A stretch of 64,000 nt of DNA from CAVQCJ01 sp963849365 (GCA_963849365.1 CAWKHA010000004.1:1550001-1614000); one strand, 5' to 3'; positions 1 to 8,201 are shown, numbered from the stretch's first letter. The notes: generated by a model not told the origin, from the letters alone. Translations and numbers: made by a program.

Positions 1-859
1 GCGCCACGGCCACCTCGTACCGCGGGGCCTTCAGCTCGCGCGCGGTCCGGCGCAGCACGCGGGCGCGCGGGTCCTCGGCCCTGTAGACGCGGTGCCCGAA
101 GCCCATCAGCCGCTCGCCGCGGTCCAGCAGCGCCTTGACGTACCCGTCGGCGTCGTCGGACTTCTCGACCTCCTCGATCATCCCGAGCACGCGCGAGGGG
201 GCGCCGCCGTGCAGCGGGCCGGACAGCGCGCCGACCGCGCCGGACAGCGCTGCGGCCACGTCCGCGCCGGTCGAGGCGATGACCCGGGCGGTGAACGTGG
301 AGGCGTTCATGCCGTGCTCGGCGGCCGAGTCGAAGTACGCGTCGACGGCTTGCACGTGCCGCGGGTCGGGCTCGCCACGCCAGCGGATCATGAACCGTTC
401 GACGATCGTGTGCGCCTTGTCGATCTCCGCCTGCGGCACCATCGGGCGGCCGATGCCGCGCGCTGACTGGGCCACGAACGACATCGCCATCACCGAGGCC
501 CGCGCCAGCTCGTCGCGGGCGGTGTCGTCGTCGATGTCCAGCAGCGGCTCGAGCCCCCAGGCGGGGGCGAGCATCGCCAGCGCGGACTGGACGTCGACGC
601 GGACGTCGCCGGAGTGCACCGGCAGCGGGAACGGCTCGGCCGGCGGCAGGCCCGGGTTGAACTCGTTGTCGACCAGCAGCCCCCACACGTTGCCGTAGGA
701 GACGCGCCCGACGAGGTCCTCGATGTCGACGCCGCGGTAGCGCAGCGCGCTGCCTTCCTTGTCCGGCTCGGCGATCTCGGTCTCGAACGCGATGACCCCC
801 TCGAGGCCGGGCTTGAACGACGAGCCCGTGGCTTCGACGGCCACCTGTGCCTGTGACAT
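1..859 (-). CDS. citrate synthase, second type (3' end cut by window edge)
   Basis: Condenses oxaloacetate and acetyl-CoA to citrate in the cytoplasm. The ATG at 857-859 and 286 codons are inside the window; the C-terminal part lies to the left. The translation begins MSQAQVAVEATGSSF and carries, near residue 215, GPLHGGAPSRVLGM (the family's substrate-binding His) followed by MGFGHRVYRAEDPRA, both hallmarks of citrate synthase. The product differs clearly from the full-length paralogue at 14076-15359, and actinobacteria often keep such a second citrate synthase. A GGGAG sequence lies about 8 bases before the ATG. Large open frames on the plus strand here are antisense shadows. A methylcitrate synthase role cannot be excluded. 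Confidence 0.9.
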   Translation of the reverse strand, partial: MSQAQVAVEATGSSFKPGLEGVIAFETEIAEPDKEGSALRYRGVDIEDLVGRVSYGNVWGLLVDNEFNPGLPPAEPFPLPVHSGDVRVDVQSALAMLAPAWGLEPLLDIDDDTARDELARASVMAMSFVAQSARGIGRPMVPQAEIDKAHTIVERFMIRWRGEPDPRHVQAVDAYFDSAAEHGMNASTFTARVIASTGADVAAALSGAVGALSGPLHGGAPSRVLGMIEEVEKSDDADGYVKALLDRGERLMGFGHRVYRAEDPRARVLRRTARELKAPRYEVAVA

Positions 860-985
860 GTGACGTCTCCCATCGCACCGGGCGCGCGGCGATCGTGTCG
901 GGCGCGCTCGGGGGTCAATCTACCCGCCGGTAGTCGCCGCCCGGAGGCGGGTGCCCGCGCCCCCGACTCCTGCTAGAACGGACCG

Positions 986-1696
986 GTGCCGACCCCCGAG
1001 CCGTCTCCCGAGCCGTCCCGTCCGGAGCTGTCCGGACGGTCCGAGCTGCGCTCGCGCGTCGCCGATCTCCGGCGGGCGTACGCAGACCGGGGGCTGGCCG
1101 AGGCCGACCTGGCTGCCGACCCGTTCACCCAGTTCCACGCCTGGCTCGCCGAGGCCGTCGCCGCCGGGCTGACCGAGCCCAACGCGATGGTGGTGGCGAC
1201 CGCCGACCGCGCCGGGCACCCGAGCGCGCGGACGGTGCTGCTCAAGGCGTTCGACGACCAGGGCTTCGTCTTCTTCACCAACCGCGGCTCGCGCAAGGGG
1301 TCCGAGCTGGCCGCCAACCCATGGGCCAGCCTGGTCTTCCCCTGGTACGACATCGAGCGGCAGGTCGTCGTCGTGGGCGCGGTCGAGCAGGTCGCACGCG
1401 CCCACACCGAGGAGTACTTCTCGACCCGGCCACGAGAGTCCCGGCTGGGTGCCTGGGCCAGCCGGCAGTCGACGGTCGTGGACGGGCGCGCCGAGCTGGA
1501 GCGTTCGTACGCCGCCGCGGCCGCGCGCTTCGACGGGCAGGAGGACGTGCCCGCGCCGGACTTCTGGGGCGGCTTCCGGGTTCGCCCGGAGACGGTCGAG
1601 TTCTGGCAGGGACGCCCGAGCCGGCTGCACGACCGGCTGCGCTACCGCCGTGCGGCGGCCGGCACCGGCTGGACGGTCGAGCGCCTCTCCCCTTGA
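986..1696 (+). CDS. pdxH: pyridoxamine 5'-phosphate oxidase
   Basis: FMN-dependent oxidase that converts pyridoxine or pyridoxamine 5'-phosphate to pyridoxal 5'-phosphate, the cofactor of several enzymes in this window. The 236-residue product has the family features: PNAMVVATADRAGHPSARTVLLKAFDDQG, split across residues 60-90, an FFTNRGSRKGSELAANP FMN-binding stretch, an ASRQST segment and the C-terminal WQGRPSRLHDRLRY signature followed by W. The start is GTG at 986; the first 20 or so residues are a proline/serine/glutamate-rich leader, and no stronger internal start is seen. It is divergent from the citrate synthase gene at 859, so the 126 bases between them should hold both promoters. Confidence 0.95.
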   Translation: MPTPEPSPEPSRPELSGRSELRSRVADLRRAYADRGLAEADLAADPFTQFHAWLAEAVAAGLTEPNAMVVATADRAGHPSARTVLLKAFDDQGFVFFTNRGSRKGSELAANPWASLVFPWYDIERQVVVVGAVEQVARAHTEEYFSTRPRESRLGAWASRQSTVVDGRAELERSYAAAAARFDGQEDVPAPDFWGGFRVRPETVEFWQGRPSRLHDRLRYRRAAAGTGWTVERLSP

Positions 1697-1736
1697 GCCG
1701 TAACCCGAGACCCGGACACGGCACCAGGACATGAAC

Positions 1737-1815
1737 GACCCGCGGGCCCGCCCTGCCGGCGCGGACGTCGACAGGACGGCAGCGGCCGGGGGACGTAGCC
1801 CGGCGCCCGCGGGTC
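1737..1815. repeat. long-range inverted repeat, possible terminator
   Basis: GACCCGCGGGC at 1737-1747 is repeated as its exact reverse complement GCCCGCGGGTC at 1805-1815. A second tight hairpin, CCGGCCG-CT-CGGCCGG, lies just to the right, around 1833-1850. On the minus strand these structures follow the tiny open frame at 1871-1909 and could end a short transcript. There is no T-rich tract, so a terminator role is only inferred. Confidence 0.45.
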
Positions 1816-1870
1816 GGGTGACTGCAGGTACTGGCCGGCCGCTCGGCCGGTCGGAACCGGAGTCTCGCGG

Positions 1871-1909
1871 CTAGCTGGCAGCCACCTCACGCGTCCGATA
1901 TGTACTCAA
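1871..1909 (-). CDS. possible 12-residue short ORF with perfect Shine-Dalgarno
   Basis: A TTG start at 1907-1909 opens MSTYRTREVAAS and stops at 1871-1873. Upstream on the minus strand, 1920-1928 reads as AAAGGAGGTGG, an unusually complete match to the 16S rRNA anti-Shine-Dalgarno. No larger gene follows on this strand before the 3' end of pdxH, so this would be a stand-alone mini-gene or a peptide-coding small RNA, ending in the inverted repeat at 1737-1815. The plus strand here correspondingly mimics the 16S rRNA 3' end. The function is unknown and expression unproven. Confidence 0.3.
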   Translation of the reverse strand: MSTYRTREVAAS

Positions 1910-1982
1910 GCCTCGGACCACCTCCTTTCCCGTGTACCCCCGACCGTACGACACCGGGCCGCGCCGTGCGACGCTGAATCGC

Positions 1983-3365
1983 GTGGCTCCCGGGATGTTC
2001 GCCAGGGTGGCGCGGTCGGTGGTCGCCGACGTCACCCCGCTGCGCGTCTCGCCCGCGTACCGCCGCCTGTGGTTCGGGCTGGGCGTCAGCAACATCGGTC
2101 AGCAGATGACCGCGGTGGCCGTCGCCTGGCAGGTGTACGTGATCACGCGGTCGTCGCTGATGGTCGGGCTGGTCGGCGGGTTCGCGCTGGTGCCGCTGGT
2201 CGTGTTCGGCCTGTACGGCGGTGCCATCGCCGACGTCGTCGACCGCCGCCGGCTGATGCTGTGGTCCTCGCTCGGGCTGGCCGCGATGTCTGCGGTGCTG
2301 TTCGTCCAGGCGCTCGCCGACGTCGGGTCGGTGTGGCTGCTGTACCTGGTGGTGGCGCTGCAGTCCGCGTTCTTCGCGGTGAACAACCCGGCGCGCGCCT
2401 CGGCGATCCCGCGGCTGGTCGGCCTGGAGCTGCTGCCCGCGGCCAACGCGCTCCAGCAGGTCACCTGGAACCTGGGCTTCACGCTCGGCCCGCTGCTGGG
2501 CGGCGTGCTGATCGCCAAGGCCGGGCTGGCGGCGGCGTACGGGCTCGACCTGGTGACGTTCACCGCCGCGCTGTACGCGGTGCTGCGGCTGCCCGCGATC
2601 CTGCCCGAGGGTTCCTCCGGCCGGCGTGCCGGTTTCGCCTCGGTGCTGGAAGGGCTGCGGTTCCTGCGCGGGCGCAAGGACGTGCTCATGACGTTCCTGG
2701 TCGACATCAACGCGATGGTGTTCGGGATGCCGCGGGCGTTGTTCCCGGCAGTGGCGGGGATCTTCTACGCCGGCGGGGCCGGGGTGGCCGGCCTGCTCGC
2801 GTCCGCCCCCGCGGTGGGTGCGGTGGTCGGTGCGCTGTTCTCGGGCTGGCTCGGACGGGTGCGCCGGCAGGGGCTGGCCGTCCTGCTCGCGGTCACCGTC
2901 TGGGGTGCCTCGATCGCGGTCTTCGGCCTGGTCCCGGTGCTGTGGTTCGGCCTGCTCATGCTCGCGGTGGCCGGGGCCGCCGACATGGTCAGCGCGGTGT
3001 TCCGCAGCACGATCCTGCAGACGGCGACCCCGGACGCGCTGCGCGGCCGGCTGCAGGGCGTGTTCATCGTGGTGGTCGCCGGCGGCCCGCGGCTGGGTGA
3101 CGTGGAGTCCGGCGCCGTCGCGTCGGTGTTCGGCGAGCGCGTGTCCATCGTCAGCGGCGGGCTGCTGTGCATCCTGGGTGTGCTCGTGCTGGCGATGCTG
3201 TTCCCGTCGTTCGCCCGTTACCGCTCGGACGTCGCGGGGGCGGCCGCCGCAGCGGAGGTGGCGGACGCCGAGCTGTCCGCGGCCGCGGAGCTCTCCGAGG
3301 CACCCGGGCCGGTCGCAGCCGGACCCGAGCCGCCGGCCGGACCCGACCAGCCGCCGACGGCCTGA
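1983..3365 (+). CDS. MFS exporter, EntS-like
   Basis: A major facilitator permease of about 460 residues in the plasma membrane, of the enterobactin-exporter (EntS/MFS_3) type, likely proton-driven drug or siderophore efflux. The N-terminus reads YRRLWFGLGVSNIGQQMTAV, and the cytoplasmic loop after TM2 has GAIADVVDRRRLML, the MFS motif A equivalent. About twelve hydrophobic segments follow, with NNPARASAIPRLV between TM4 and TM5, typical of this subfamily. The last 45 or so residues are a low-complexity Ala/Glu/Pro tail that overlaps, on the opposite strand, the end of the uracil-DNA glycosylase gene by 148 bases. GTG 1983 or ATG 1995 is the likely start; GTG 1932 would add an unusual leader. 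Confidence 0.88.
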   Translation: MAPGMFARVARSVVADVTPLRVSPAYRRLWFGLGVSNIGQQMTAVAVAWQVYVITRSSLMVGLVGGFALVPLVVFGLYGGAIADVVDRRRLMLWSSLGLAAMSAVLFVQALADVGSVWLLYLVVALQSAFFAVNNPARASAIPRLVGLELLPAANALQQVTWNLGFTLGPLLGGVLIAKAGLAAAYGLDLVTFTAALYAVLRLPAILPEGSSGRRAGFASVLEGLRFLRGRKDVLMTFLVDINAMVFGMPRALFPAVAGIFYAGGAGVAGLLASAPAVGAVVGALFSGWLGRVRRQGLAVLLAVTVWGASIAVFGLVPVLWFGLLMLAVAGAADMVSAVFRSTILQTATPDALRGRLQGVFIVVVAGGPRLGDVESGAVASVFGERVSIVSGGLLCILGVLVLAMLFPSFARYRSDVAGAAAAAEVADAELSAAAELSEAPGPVAAGPEPPAGPDQPPTA

Positions 3366-4018
3366 GCGGCGACCCGCAGGTCCGCGACCAGCCCGGCGTA
3401 CGCGGTCTCGGGGTCGTCGGCCCGCAGGATCGCGCTCGGGTGCAGCGTGGCCAGGATCCAGCCCAGCTGGACGGCGGCCGGCTCGTCGGCCCGTCCCGGC
3501 CGTGGCAGCAGCCGGCCGCGGTCGCGGGTGACCCGGAAGGACGGCCCGAGGAGTGCGCGCCCGGCGGTGGCGCCGAGCAGCACGACGACGTCGGGGTCGA
3601 CGAGCGCGAGCTCGGCGAGCAGCCACGGCTTGCACGCGTCCACGTGCACGGCGTCCGGAGTCTGGTGGATGCGCCGGGACCGCCCGGGCGGGCCGTCGGT
3701 CCGGAACCGGAAGTGCTTGACCGCGTTGGTGACGTAGACGGTCGAGCGGTCGAAGCCGGCCGCCTCCAGCGCCCGGTCCAGCAGCTGTCCGGCGGGTCCG
3801 ACGAAGGGAGCGCCGCGCCGGTCCTCGACGTCGCCTGGCTGCTCCCCGACCAGCGCGACCCGTGCGAGCGGTGAACCCTTCGAGAACACCGTCTGGGTGG
3901 CGTCGCGGTACAGCTCGCAGCCCTGGCAGGTCGTCGCCGCGCTGCGCAGGGCGTCCATCCCGGCACCCTCCGGGACGAAGACGCGGGCGCCGGGGCGCGG
4001 CGGGATGCCCTCGCTCAC
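3218..4018 (-). CDS. udgX: UdgX-type uracil-DNA glycosylase
   Basis: Excises uracil from DNA, the first step of base-excision repair. The 266-residue product shows GEQPGDVEDRRGAPFVGPAG (family 4/5-like motif), TNAVKHFRF, and RSRRIHQTP, the insert characteristic of UdgX, whose His becomes covalently linked to the uracil site in characterised members. TLHPSAILRA is the C-terminal HPS motif. The start is taken as GTG at 4016-4018 (VSEGIPPRPGARVF). The open frame extends upstream, but that sequence is not family-like. The last 45 residues are Ala/Ser/Gly-rich and overlap the MFS gene convergently by 148 bases. One of the two ends may be a poorly constrained tail. Confidence 0.92.
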   Translation of the reverse strand: MSEGIPPRPGARVFVPEGAGMDALRSAATTCQGCELYRDATQTVFSKGSPLARVALVGEQPGDVEDRRGAPFVGPAGQLLDRALEAAGFDRSTVYVTNAVKHFRFRTDGPPGRSRRIHQTPDAVHVDACKPWLLAELALVDPDVVVLLGATAGRALLGPSFRVTRDRGRLLPRPGRADEPAAVQLGWILATLHPSAILRADDPETAYAGLVADLRVAAQAVGGWSGPAGGSGPAATGPGASESSAAADSSASATSAAAAAPATSER

Positions 4019-4103
4019 GAGCCGATCCTGCCGCACCCGGGCGTTGCTGCCGACCGCACTGCCGTCATGGCAGCACAGAAGTCGGCAGCAACGCCGAGGT
4101 GGC

Positions 4104-4922
4104 TCAGGCGTGCACCGACAGCTTGCGGCACTGCCCGAAGGCGCGCCCGGCGACCTGGTTCGGCGAGCCCATCGAGTCACCGATCTGCGCCGCGGGCTTG
4201 TTGTTGAAGCAGAACAGGTTGTGCCCGACGGTGTTCGAGACCACCTCGTTGCCGTCCGGGTCGAACAGCACGTTGTTCGAGAACACCACGTCGTGGCCGA
4301 CCTTGTTGCGGATGAAGCCGGCCCAGCACGTACGCAGGCCGACGACGGTCGCGTTGCCGCGGACCACGTTGTCCTCGTAGTCGCTGTACGCCGGCGGTCC
4401 GCTCGGCCCGAGCGGGAACACCGAGCAGCTGACCCCGCCTCCGCCGCCCTGCTGGATGACGCTCCCGCCGATCCAGCTGTGGTGGACGACCACGAGCAGA
4501 CCGCTCTGCGAGACGAGGTTGCCGAGCACCCGGTGGTGCGTGGCCATCGTTCCGACCTGCTGGTCCGGGTCGTTGAAGCAGATGAAGGCCTCCGGCTCGC
4601 ATCCGAGGACCAGCAGTCCGGTGCGCAGGACGGTGAGGTCGTGCCCGACGGTGATGTTCGAACCGCCGAACCCGGCGTTCAGCCCGCCCCCGGGCCTGAT
4701 CGTGACGTCACCGCGGACGGTGACGTTGCCGGAGTCCAGCGAGCAGATCCCGGTGACGGTGAGCGAGGCGTACGTACCAGGTGCTACCGAACCCCCCTTG
4801 CAGGTCCACGCGCCGTGGCTGCCGGTCGACGCGGATGCCAGTGCCGGCACCAGGCCGGCTGACATCAGCACCACGGCGAAGACGAGGGCGGACCTCCTGA
4901 ACATGCTGGCCAACGAGGACAT
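4104..4922 (-). CDS. secreted protein of unknown function, repeat-rich
   Basis: A 272-residue exported protein. The start ATG (4920-4922) follows a GGGGAGG ribosome site and opens MSSLASMFRRSALVFAVVLM, a Sec signal peptide ending near ALASAS. The mature part is rich in Gly, Val and Asn with recurring short strands such as GNVTVRGDVTIRPGG, NITVGHDLTVLRTG and NKVGHDVVFSNNVLF, suggesting a right-handed beta-helix. Several paired Cys residues (for example C-A-W, LGCEPEAFIC and CSVF) could form disulfides outside the cell. It stands alone, on the same strand as the glycosylase gene but 85 bases from it. No enzymatic motif was recognised. Confidence 0.8.
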   Translation of the reverse strand: MSSLASMFRRSALVFAVVLMSAGLVPALASASTGSHGAWTCKGGSVAPGTYASLTVTGICSLDSGNVTVRGDVTIRPGGGLNAGFGGSNITVGHDLTVLRTGLLVLGCEPEAFICFNDPDQQVGTMATHHRVLGNLVSQSGLLVVVHHSWIGGSVIQQGGGGGVSCSVFPLGPSGPPAYSDYEDNVVRGNATVVGLRTCWAGFIRNKVGHDVVFSNNVLFDPDGNEVVSNTVGHNLFCFNNKPAAQIGDSMGSPNQVAGRAFGQCRKLSVHA

Positions 4923-5025
4923 CGTGCCTCCCCTGACAGGCCCCCAAGGCTTCTGGCACCGATCAGGTGCCGACGGCAGCATTCGCCCGGTCTCCTGGCT
5001 CGTCAAGGGGATGCCGCGTGCGGCG

Positions 5026-5496
5026 TCAGCCCTCGAGCCACACCTCGACGAGCTGCGCGACGGTGTCCTCCGGCGACAGGCCGAGCTCGGCCGCCCGGGC
5101 CTTGAGCTGCTTGCGTACCGGCTTGGGCAGGTGGACCGTCAGCGCGGCGGGCTTGCCGCCCTTGTCCGCGCCCTTGGCCTTGCCCTTGTCGGGGTCGGTC
5201 TTGCCGTGACCGCCCGAGCCGGCACCGTGCCGCCGGCCGGACGGCGCCGCCGGTGGCATCAGGTCGGCCAGGCTCGGCACCGGGCGGCCGTTCTTGCCCC
5301 GCCCGCCGCCGTACGCCGGGATCAGCAGGTCGCGGCCCTCGGTCCCGCCGGGCGCCGCCGCCGGCGACGGCGCGTCCGCGGCCGGCTCGGGCAGCGCGCC
5401 CGGTCCGTCCTCGGCGTCCAGCGGGCGGACCCGGGACAGCGCACGTCGCGGTGGCGGGTTGCCCCGCGCCCCCGTACCGCCGCGAACCTCGCTCAT
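5026..5496 (-). CDS. basic protein with C-terminal ribbon-helix-helix, partner of ParA-like ATPase
   Basis: A 156-residue protein whose first 100 residues are disordered, Pro/Gly/Arg-rich, with a Lys/Gly run (KTDPDKGKAKGADKGGK). The C-terminus, AALTVHLPKPVRKQLKARAA followed by ELGLSPEDTVAQLVEVWL, fits a MetJ/Arc/CopG ribbon-helix-helix DNA-binding fold. Its ATG overlaps the stop of the upstream ParA-like gene (ATGA), so the two are translated as a pair. By analogy with small centromere-binding partners of ParA it may bind DNA and stimulate the ATPase; this is inferred from context. Confidence 0.75.
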   Translation of the reverse strand: MSEVRGGTGARGNPPPRRALSRVRPLDAEDGPGALPEPAADAPSPAAAPGGTEGRDLLIPAYGGGRGKNGRPVPSLADLMPPAAPSGRRHGAGSGGHGKTDPDKGKAKGADKGGKPAALTVHLPKPVRKQLKARAAELGLSPEDTVAQLVEVWLEG

Positions 5497-6293
5497 GCCT
5501 GTCCCTTCCCGGTCGGCTTACCCAGCGGCCCGTCCCCGAACCGTCGTGACAGCAGTGACTCCAGGTGGTCTTCGAGGGCGTCCGACACCTCGCGAGCACC
5601 CGGCGAGCGCCAGGCCTGGACCGGGACGCAGGCGCCCTCGGCCTGCTGGATCGCGGCACGGTCGAGCAGCGGGGGCTCCAGGACCAGCGAGCCGTACGTC
5701 TGGCGCAGCTCGTCGTACCGGAACCGGTGCTCGACCGACTGCGTGCGCAGCTTGTTGACGATGATCCCGGCGGGCCGCAGGCGCAGGTTGTCCGCGTGCA
5801 CCATCTCGACCGCCTCGAGCGCGGCGGCGGCGCCCTGCAGCGCGAACAGGCTGGGCTCGGCGACGACCAGCGCGGTGTGGCTGGCGGCCAGCGCGTTGCG
5901 GGTGAGGCCGCCCAGCGACGGCGGGGAGTCGACGAGGACGAGCTCGTAGTCGCGCAGACCCGTCATGGCCACCCGCAGCCGCAGCGTCGACTGCCGGCCG
6001 GCGAGCGCGTTGTGCCGCTCCAGCAGCGAGTCGGCCGCGATGACGTCCACCGCCCGGCCCCAGCCGCTGCGCGCGACAGCGTGCTGGAGCAGGTGCGGCC
6101 TGGGGTCGGAGAGCACGTCGCTGGCCGTGAAGCGGACTTCGGGCGGGTCCAGCACCGTCGATGCGTTGCCCTGCGGGTCGAGGTCGACCACGAGCGTGCG
6201 GAGCCCGCGCTCCCAGGCGGCGCCGGCCAGGCCCAGCGTGACCGAGGTCTTCCCCACGCCTCCCTTGAGGCTGATCACGCTGACGACGAGCAC
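5493..6293 (-). CDS. ParA/MinD-family ATPase
   Basis: A 266-residue deviant Walker-A ATPase. MLVVSVISLKGGVGKTSVTL at the start is the KGGVGKT signature lysine loop. VDLDPQGNAS is the A'-like motif and VDSPPSLGGLTRNALAA the Walker B region. Such ATPases position DNA or large protein assemblies by nucleotide-dependent dimerisation on the nucleoid. It lacks the N-terminal helix-turn-helix of plasmid ParA and has no parB nearby; the downstream partner is the ribbon-helix-helix protein at 5026-5496. This looks like an orphan chromosomal pair rather than the oriC parAB locus. Confidence 0.9.
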   Translation of the reverse strand: MLVVSVISLKGGVGKTSVTLGLAGAAWERGLRTLVVDLDPQGNASTVLDPPEVRFTASDVLSDPRPHLLQHAVARSGWGRAVDVIAADSLLERHNALAGRQSTLRLRVAMTGLRDYELVLVDSPPSLGGLTRNALAASHTALVVAEPSLFALQGAAAALEAVEMVHADNLRLRPAGIIVNKLRTQSVEHRFRYDELRQTYGSLVLEPPLLDRAAIQQAEGACVPVQAWRSPGAREVSDALEDHLESLLSRRFGDGPLGKPTGKGQA

Positions 6294-6314
6294 GCGGCGA
6301 GTCTGCCAGGTCTG

Positions 6315-6430
6315 TCAGGCCTTCCTCGCCGCGCCGACCTGGGCGTAGCTCCGCAGGGCGAAGACCCGTTCCGCAGCGTGGTCGACGATGCGCTCCGGGT
6401 ACCCGGCCGGCGGCCGCCCGGCTCCTGCCA
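6315..6430 (-). pseudogene. remnant of a deoxyribodipyrimidine photolyase C-terminus
   Basis: The minus strand ends in a frame reading GYPERIVDHAAERVFALRSY and then AQVGAARKA before TGA at 6315-6317. Photolyases end in a very similar GYP-x-PIVDH-x-xER-x-x-AL segment. The frame is closed by a stop only about 45 codons upstream, so only the tail of the gene survives. The call rests on recognition of this short segment. Confidence 0.5.
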
Positions 6431-6437
6431 CGGCCGT

Positions 6438-6464
6438 CCGCCCGGGTTGCGCTCAACCGGGCGG
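6438..6464. repeat. GC-rich hairpin upstream of ideR
   Basis: CCGCCCGGGTT and AACCGGGCGG are near-perfect inverted arms around GCGCTC. No T-run follows on either strand, so it is a possible hairpin rather than a clear terminator. Confidence 0.3.
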
Positions 6465-6579
6465 CGGCGCGTCGGGAACAGTGCGCAGCCCCGGCTGAGT
6501 TGCGAGAATGCACGACACGCGGCCCGGCAGCCGCGTCGACCAGCACGGGCTGGACCAGATCCGGATGTGGGGCGACCGC

Positions 6580-7266
6580 GTGACCGACCTGATCGACACC
6601 ACGGAGATGTACCTGCGGACCATCTTCGAGCTCGAGGAAGAGGGCGTCGTCCCGCTGCGCGCCCGCATCGCCGAGCGCCTGGGCCAGTCCGGCCCGACCG
6701 TCAGCCAGACCGTCGGCCGCATGGAGCGCGACGGTCTGCTGCACGTCCACGAAGACCGCCACCTGGTGCTCAGCCCGCAGGGCCGGGCCATGGCGACCCG
6801 GGTCATGCGCAAGCACCGGCTGGCCGAGTGCCTGCTCGTCGAGGTGATCGGCCTGCCCTGGGAGGACGTGCACGCCGAGGCGTGCCGCTGGGAGCACGTG
6901 ATGTCCGAGCAGGTCGAGCGGCGGATCCTCGACCTGCTCCACCACCCGAGCGTCTCCCCGTACGGCAACCCCATCCCCGGTCTGGACGAGCTGGGCGACG
7001 GGGACGACGCCGACGCCTCGGGCGAGGTGCTGGTCGGCCTCGACAAGGCCGTGGGCGACGAGCCGCAGCGGCTGCTGGTGCGTCGCCTGGGCGAGCCCAT
7101 CCAGACCGACTCGGTGGCGATGGCGGCGCTGCGCCGGTCCGGCGTACGTCCCGGGGAGGTCGTCAAGGCGCGGCTGTCCGAAGGTGGCGTCCTGGTCGGC
7201 AGCGGGATGGAGTACGCGGAGGTCGGCCTCGAGGCGGCCTCGCACATCTTCGTCGTGGCGCGCTGA
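6580..7266 (+). CDS. ideR: iron-dependent repressor, DtxR/IdeR family
   Basis: An Fe2+-activated transcriptional repressor that controls iron uptake and storage. From GTG 6580 the product (228 residues) matches the start of known IdeR proteins: LIDTTEMYLRTIFELEEEGV, a winged helix with SGPTVSQTVGRMERDGLL as recognition region, MRKHRLAECLLVEVIGLPW, then HAEACRWEHVMSEQVE, which carries the primary and ancillary metal ligands (His, Cys, Glu, His, Met). A C-terminal SH3-like (FeoA) domain follows. The frame is open to ATG 6508, but the extra 24 residues are unlike the family, and GGGGCG lies a few bases before 6580. It is not expected to regulate the island: IdeR boxes differ from the dyads there. 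Confidence 0.93.
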   Translation: MTDLIDTTEMYLRTIFELEEEGVVPLRARIAERLGQSGPTVSQTVGRMERDGLLHVHEDRHLVLSPQGRAMATRVMRKHRLAECLLVEVIGLPWEDVHAEACRWEHVMSEQVERRILDLLHHPSVSPYGNPIPGLDELGDGDDADASGEVLVGLDKAVGDEPQRLLVRRLGEPIQTDSVAMAALRRSGVRPGEVVKARLSEGGVLVGSGMEYAEVGLEAASHIFVVAR

Positions 7267-7268
7267 CC

Positions 7269-8201
7269 GTGTCGGGTGCGCCGGGTCCAGCCGGCCCGGT
7301 CCCGGTCGAGCCGGCGTTCACCTCGGTCGCGGACGTCGCCGACCGGCTGGCCGCCGCCGGCTACCTCACGGACCACGAGCTGGCGACGACGGTGTTCCTG
7401 GCCGACCGGCTCGGCCGGCCCCTGCTCGTCGAGGGCCCGGCCGGGGTGGGCAAGACCGAGCTGGCCAAGGCGGTCGCCGCTGCCACCGGCGCCGGCCTCG
7501 TCCGGCTGCAGTGCTACGAAGGGCTGGACGAGGCTCGCGCCCTGTACGAGTGGAACTACCGCAAGCAGCTGCTGCGGATCCAGGCCGCCTCGGCCGTCGA
7601 GCCGGGCGCCGCTGGCGAGGCCTCCTGGCAGGCCGTGCACGACGACATCTTCGCGCCGGAGTTCCTGCTGGACCGCCCGCTGCTGACCGCCATCCGCCGT
7701 ACCGAGCCGACGGTCCTGCTCGTCGACGAGACGGACAAGGCCGACGTCGAGGTCGAGGCGCTGCTGCTCGAGGTGCTCAGCGACTTCCAGGTCACCGTCC
7801 CCGAGCTGGGGACCATAGCCGCCGTGCGCCGCCCGTTCGTCGTGCTGACGTCCAACGCGACGCGCGAGCTGTCCGAGGCGCTGCGCCGGCGCTGCCTTTA
7901 CCTGCACCTGGACTACCCGGACTCCGACCGCGAGCGTGCGATCGTCCTCAGCCGGGTCCCCGAGCTGCCCGAGCAGCTGGCCGACCAGCTGGTGCGTACG
8001 GTGCACGCGCTTCGGGCGCTCGAGCTGCGCAAGGCGCCATCGGTGGCGGAGACGATCGACTGGGCGCGGACGCTGCTCGCCCTGGGCCTGCCGGTGCTCG
8101 ACGACGCGGCGGTGGCGGCCACCCTCGGCGTGGTGCTCAAGCACGCCACCGACCAGGCCAGGGCCGTCCGCGAGCTCCACCTCCCCACACCCGCCCCGTG
8201 A
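7269..8201 (+). CDS. MoxR-family AAA+ ATPase
   Basis: A 310-residue AAA+ chaperone-like ATPase starting at GTG 7269, two bases after the ideR stop, so probably cotranscribed. Walker A is EGPAGVGKTELAKA and Walker B is VLLVDETDKAD, with sensor 1 at VLTSNATRELSEALRRRC. The stretch QCYEGLDEARALYEWNYRKQ is typical of the MoxR group found beside von Willebrand-type CoxE-like proteins that mature metalloenzymes. Here no such partner follows; the next gene is an SDR enzyme. Its client is therefore unknown. Confidence 0.85.
   Translation: MSGAPGPAGPVPVEPAFTSVADVADRLAAAGYLTDHELATTVFLADRLGRPLLVEGPAGVGKTELAKAVAAATGAGLVRLQCYEGLDEARALYEWNYRKQLLRIQAASAVEPGAAGEASWQAVHDDIFAPEFLLDRPLLTAIRRTEPTVLLVDETDKADVEVEALLLEVLSDFQVTVPELGTIAAVRRPFVVLTSNATRELSEALRRRCLYLHLDYPDSDRERAIVLSRVPELPEQLADQLVRTVHALRALELRKAPSVAETIDWARTLLALGLPVLDDAAVAATLGVVLKHATDQARAVRELHLPTPAP

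Noticed and set aside
6580..7266. IdeR as the regulator of the island dyads
   Set aside because: IdeR boxes are iron boxes of a different 19-bp pattern; the dyads lack it, and the regulon is not iron-related.
5565..8201. Very long open frames on strands opposite or out of frame with clear genes (for example 878 codons here and 1206 codons at 9130-12750)
   Set aside because: High-GC codon bias leaves shadow frames open; the translations are Arg/Pro/Gly/Ala-rich and match no family, while the other frames encode recognised proteins.
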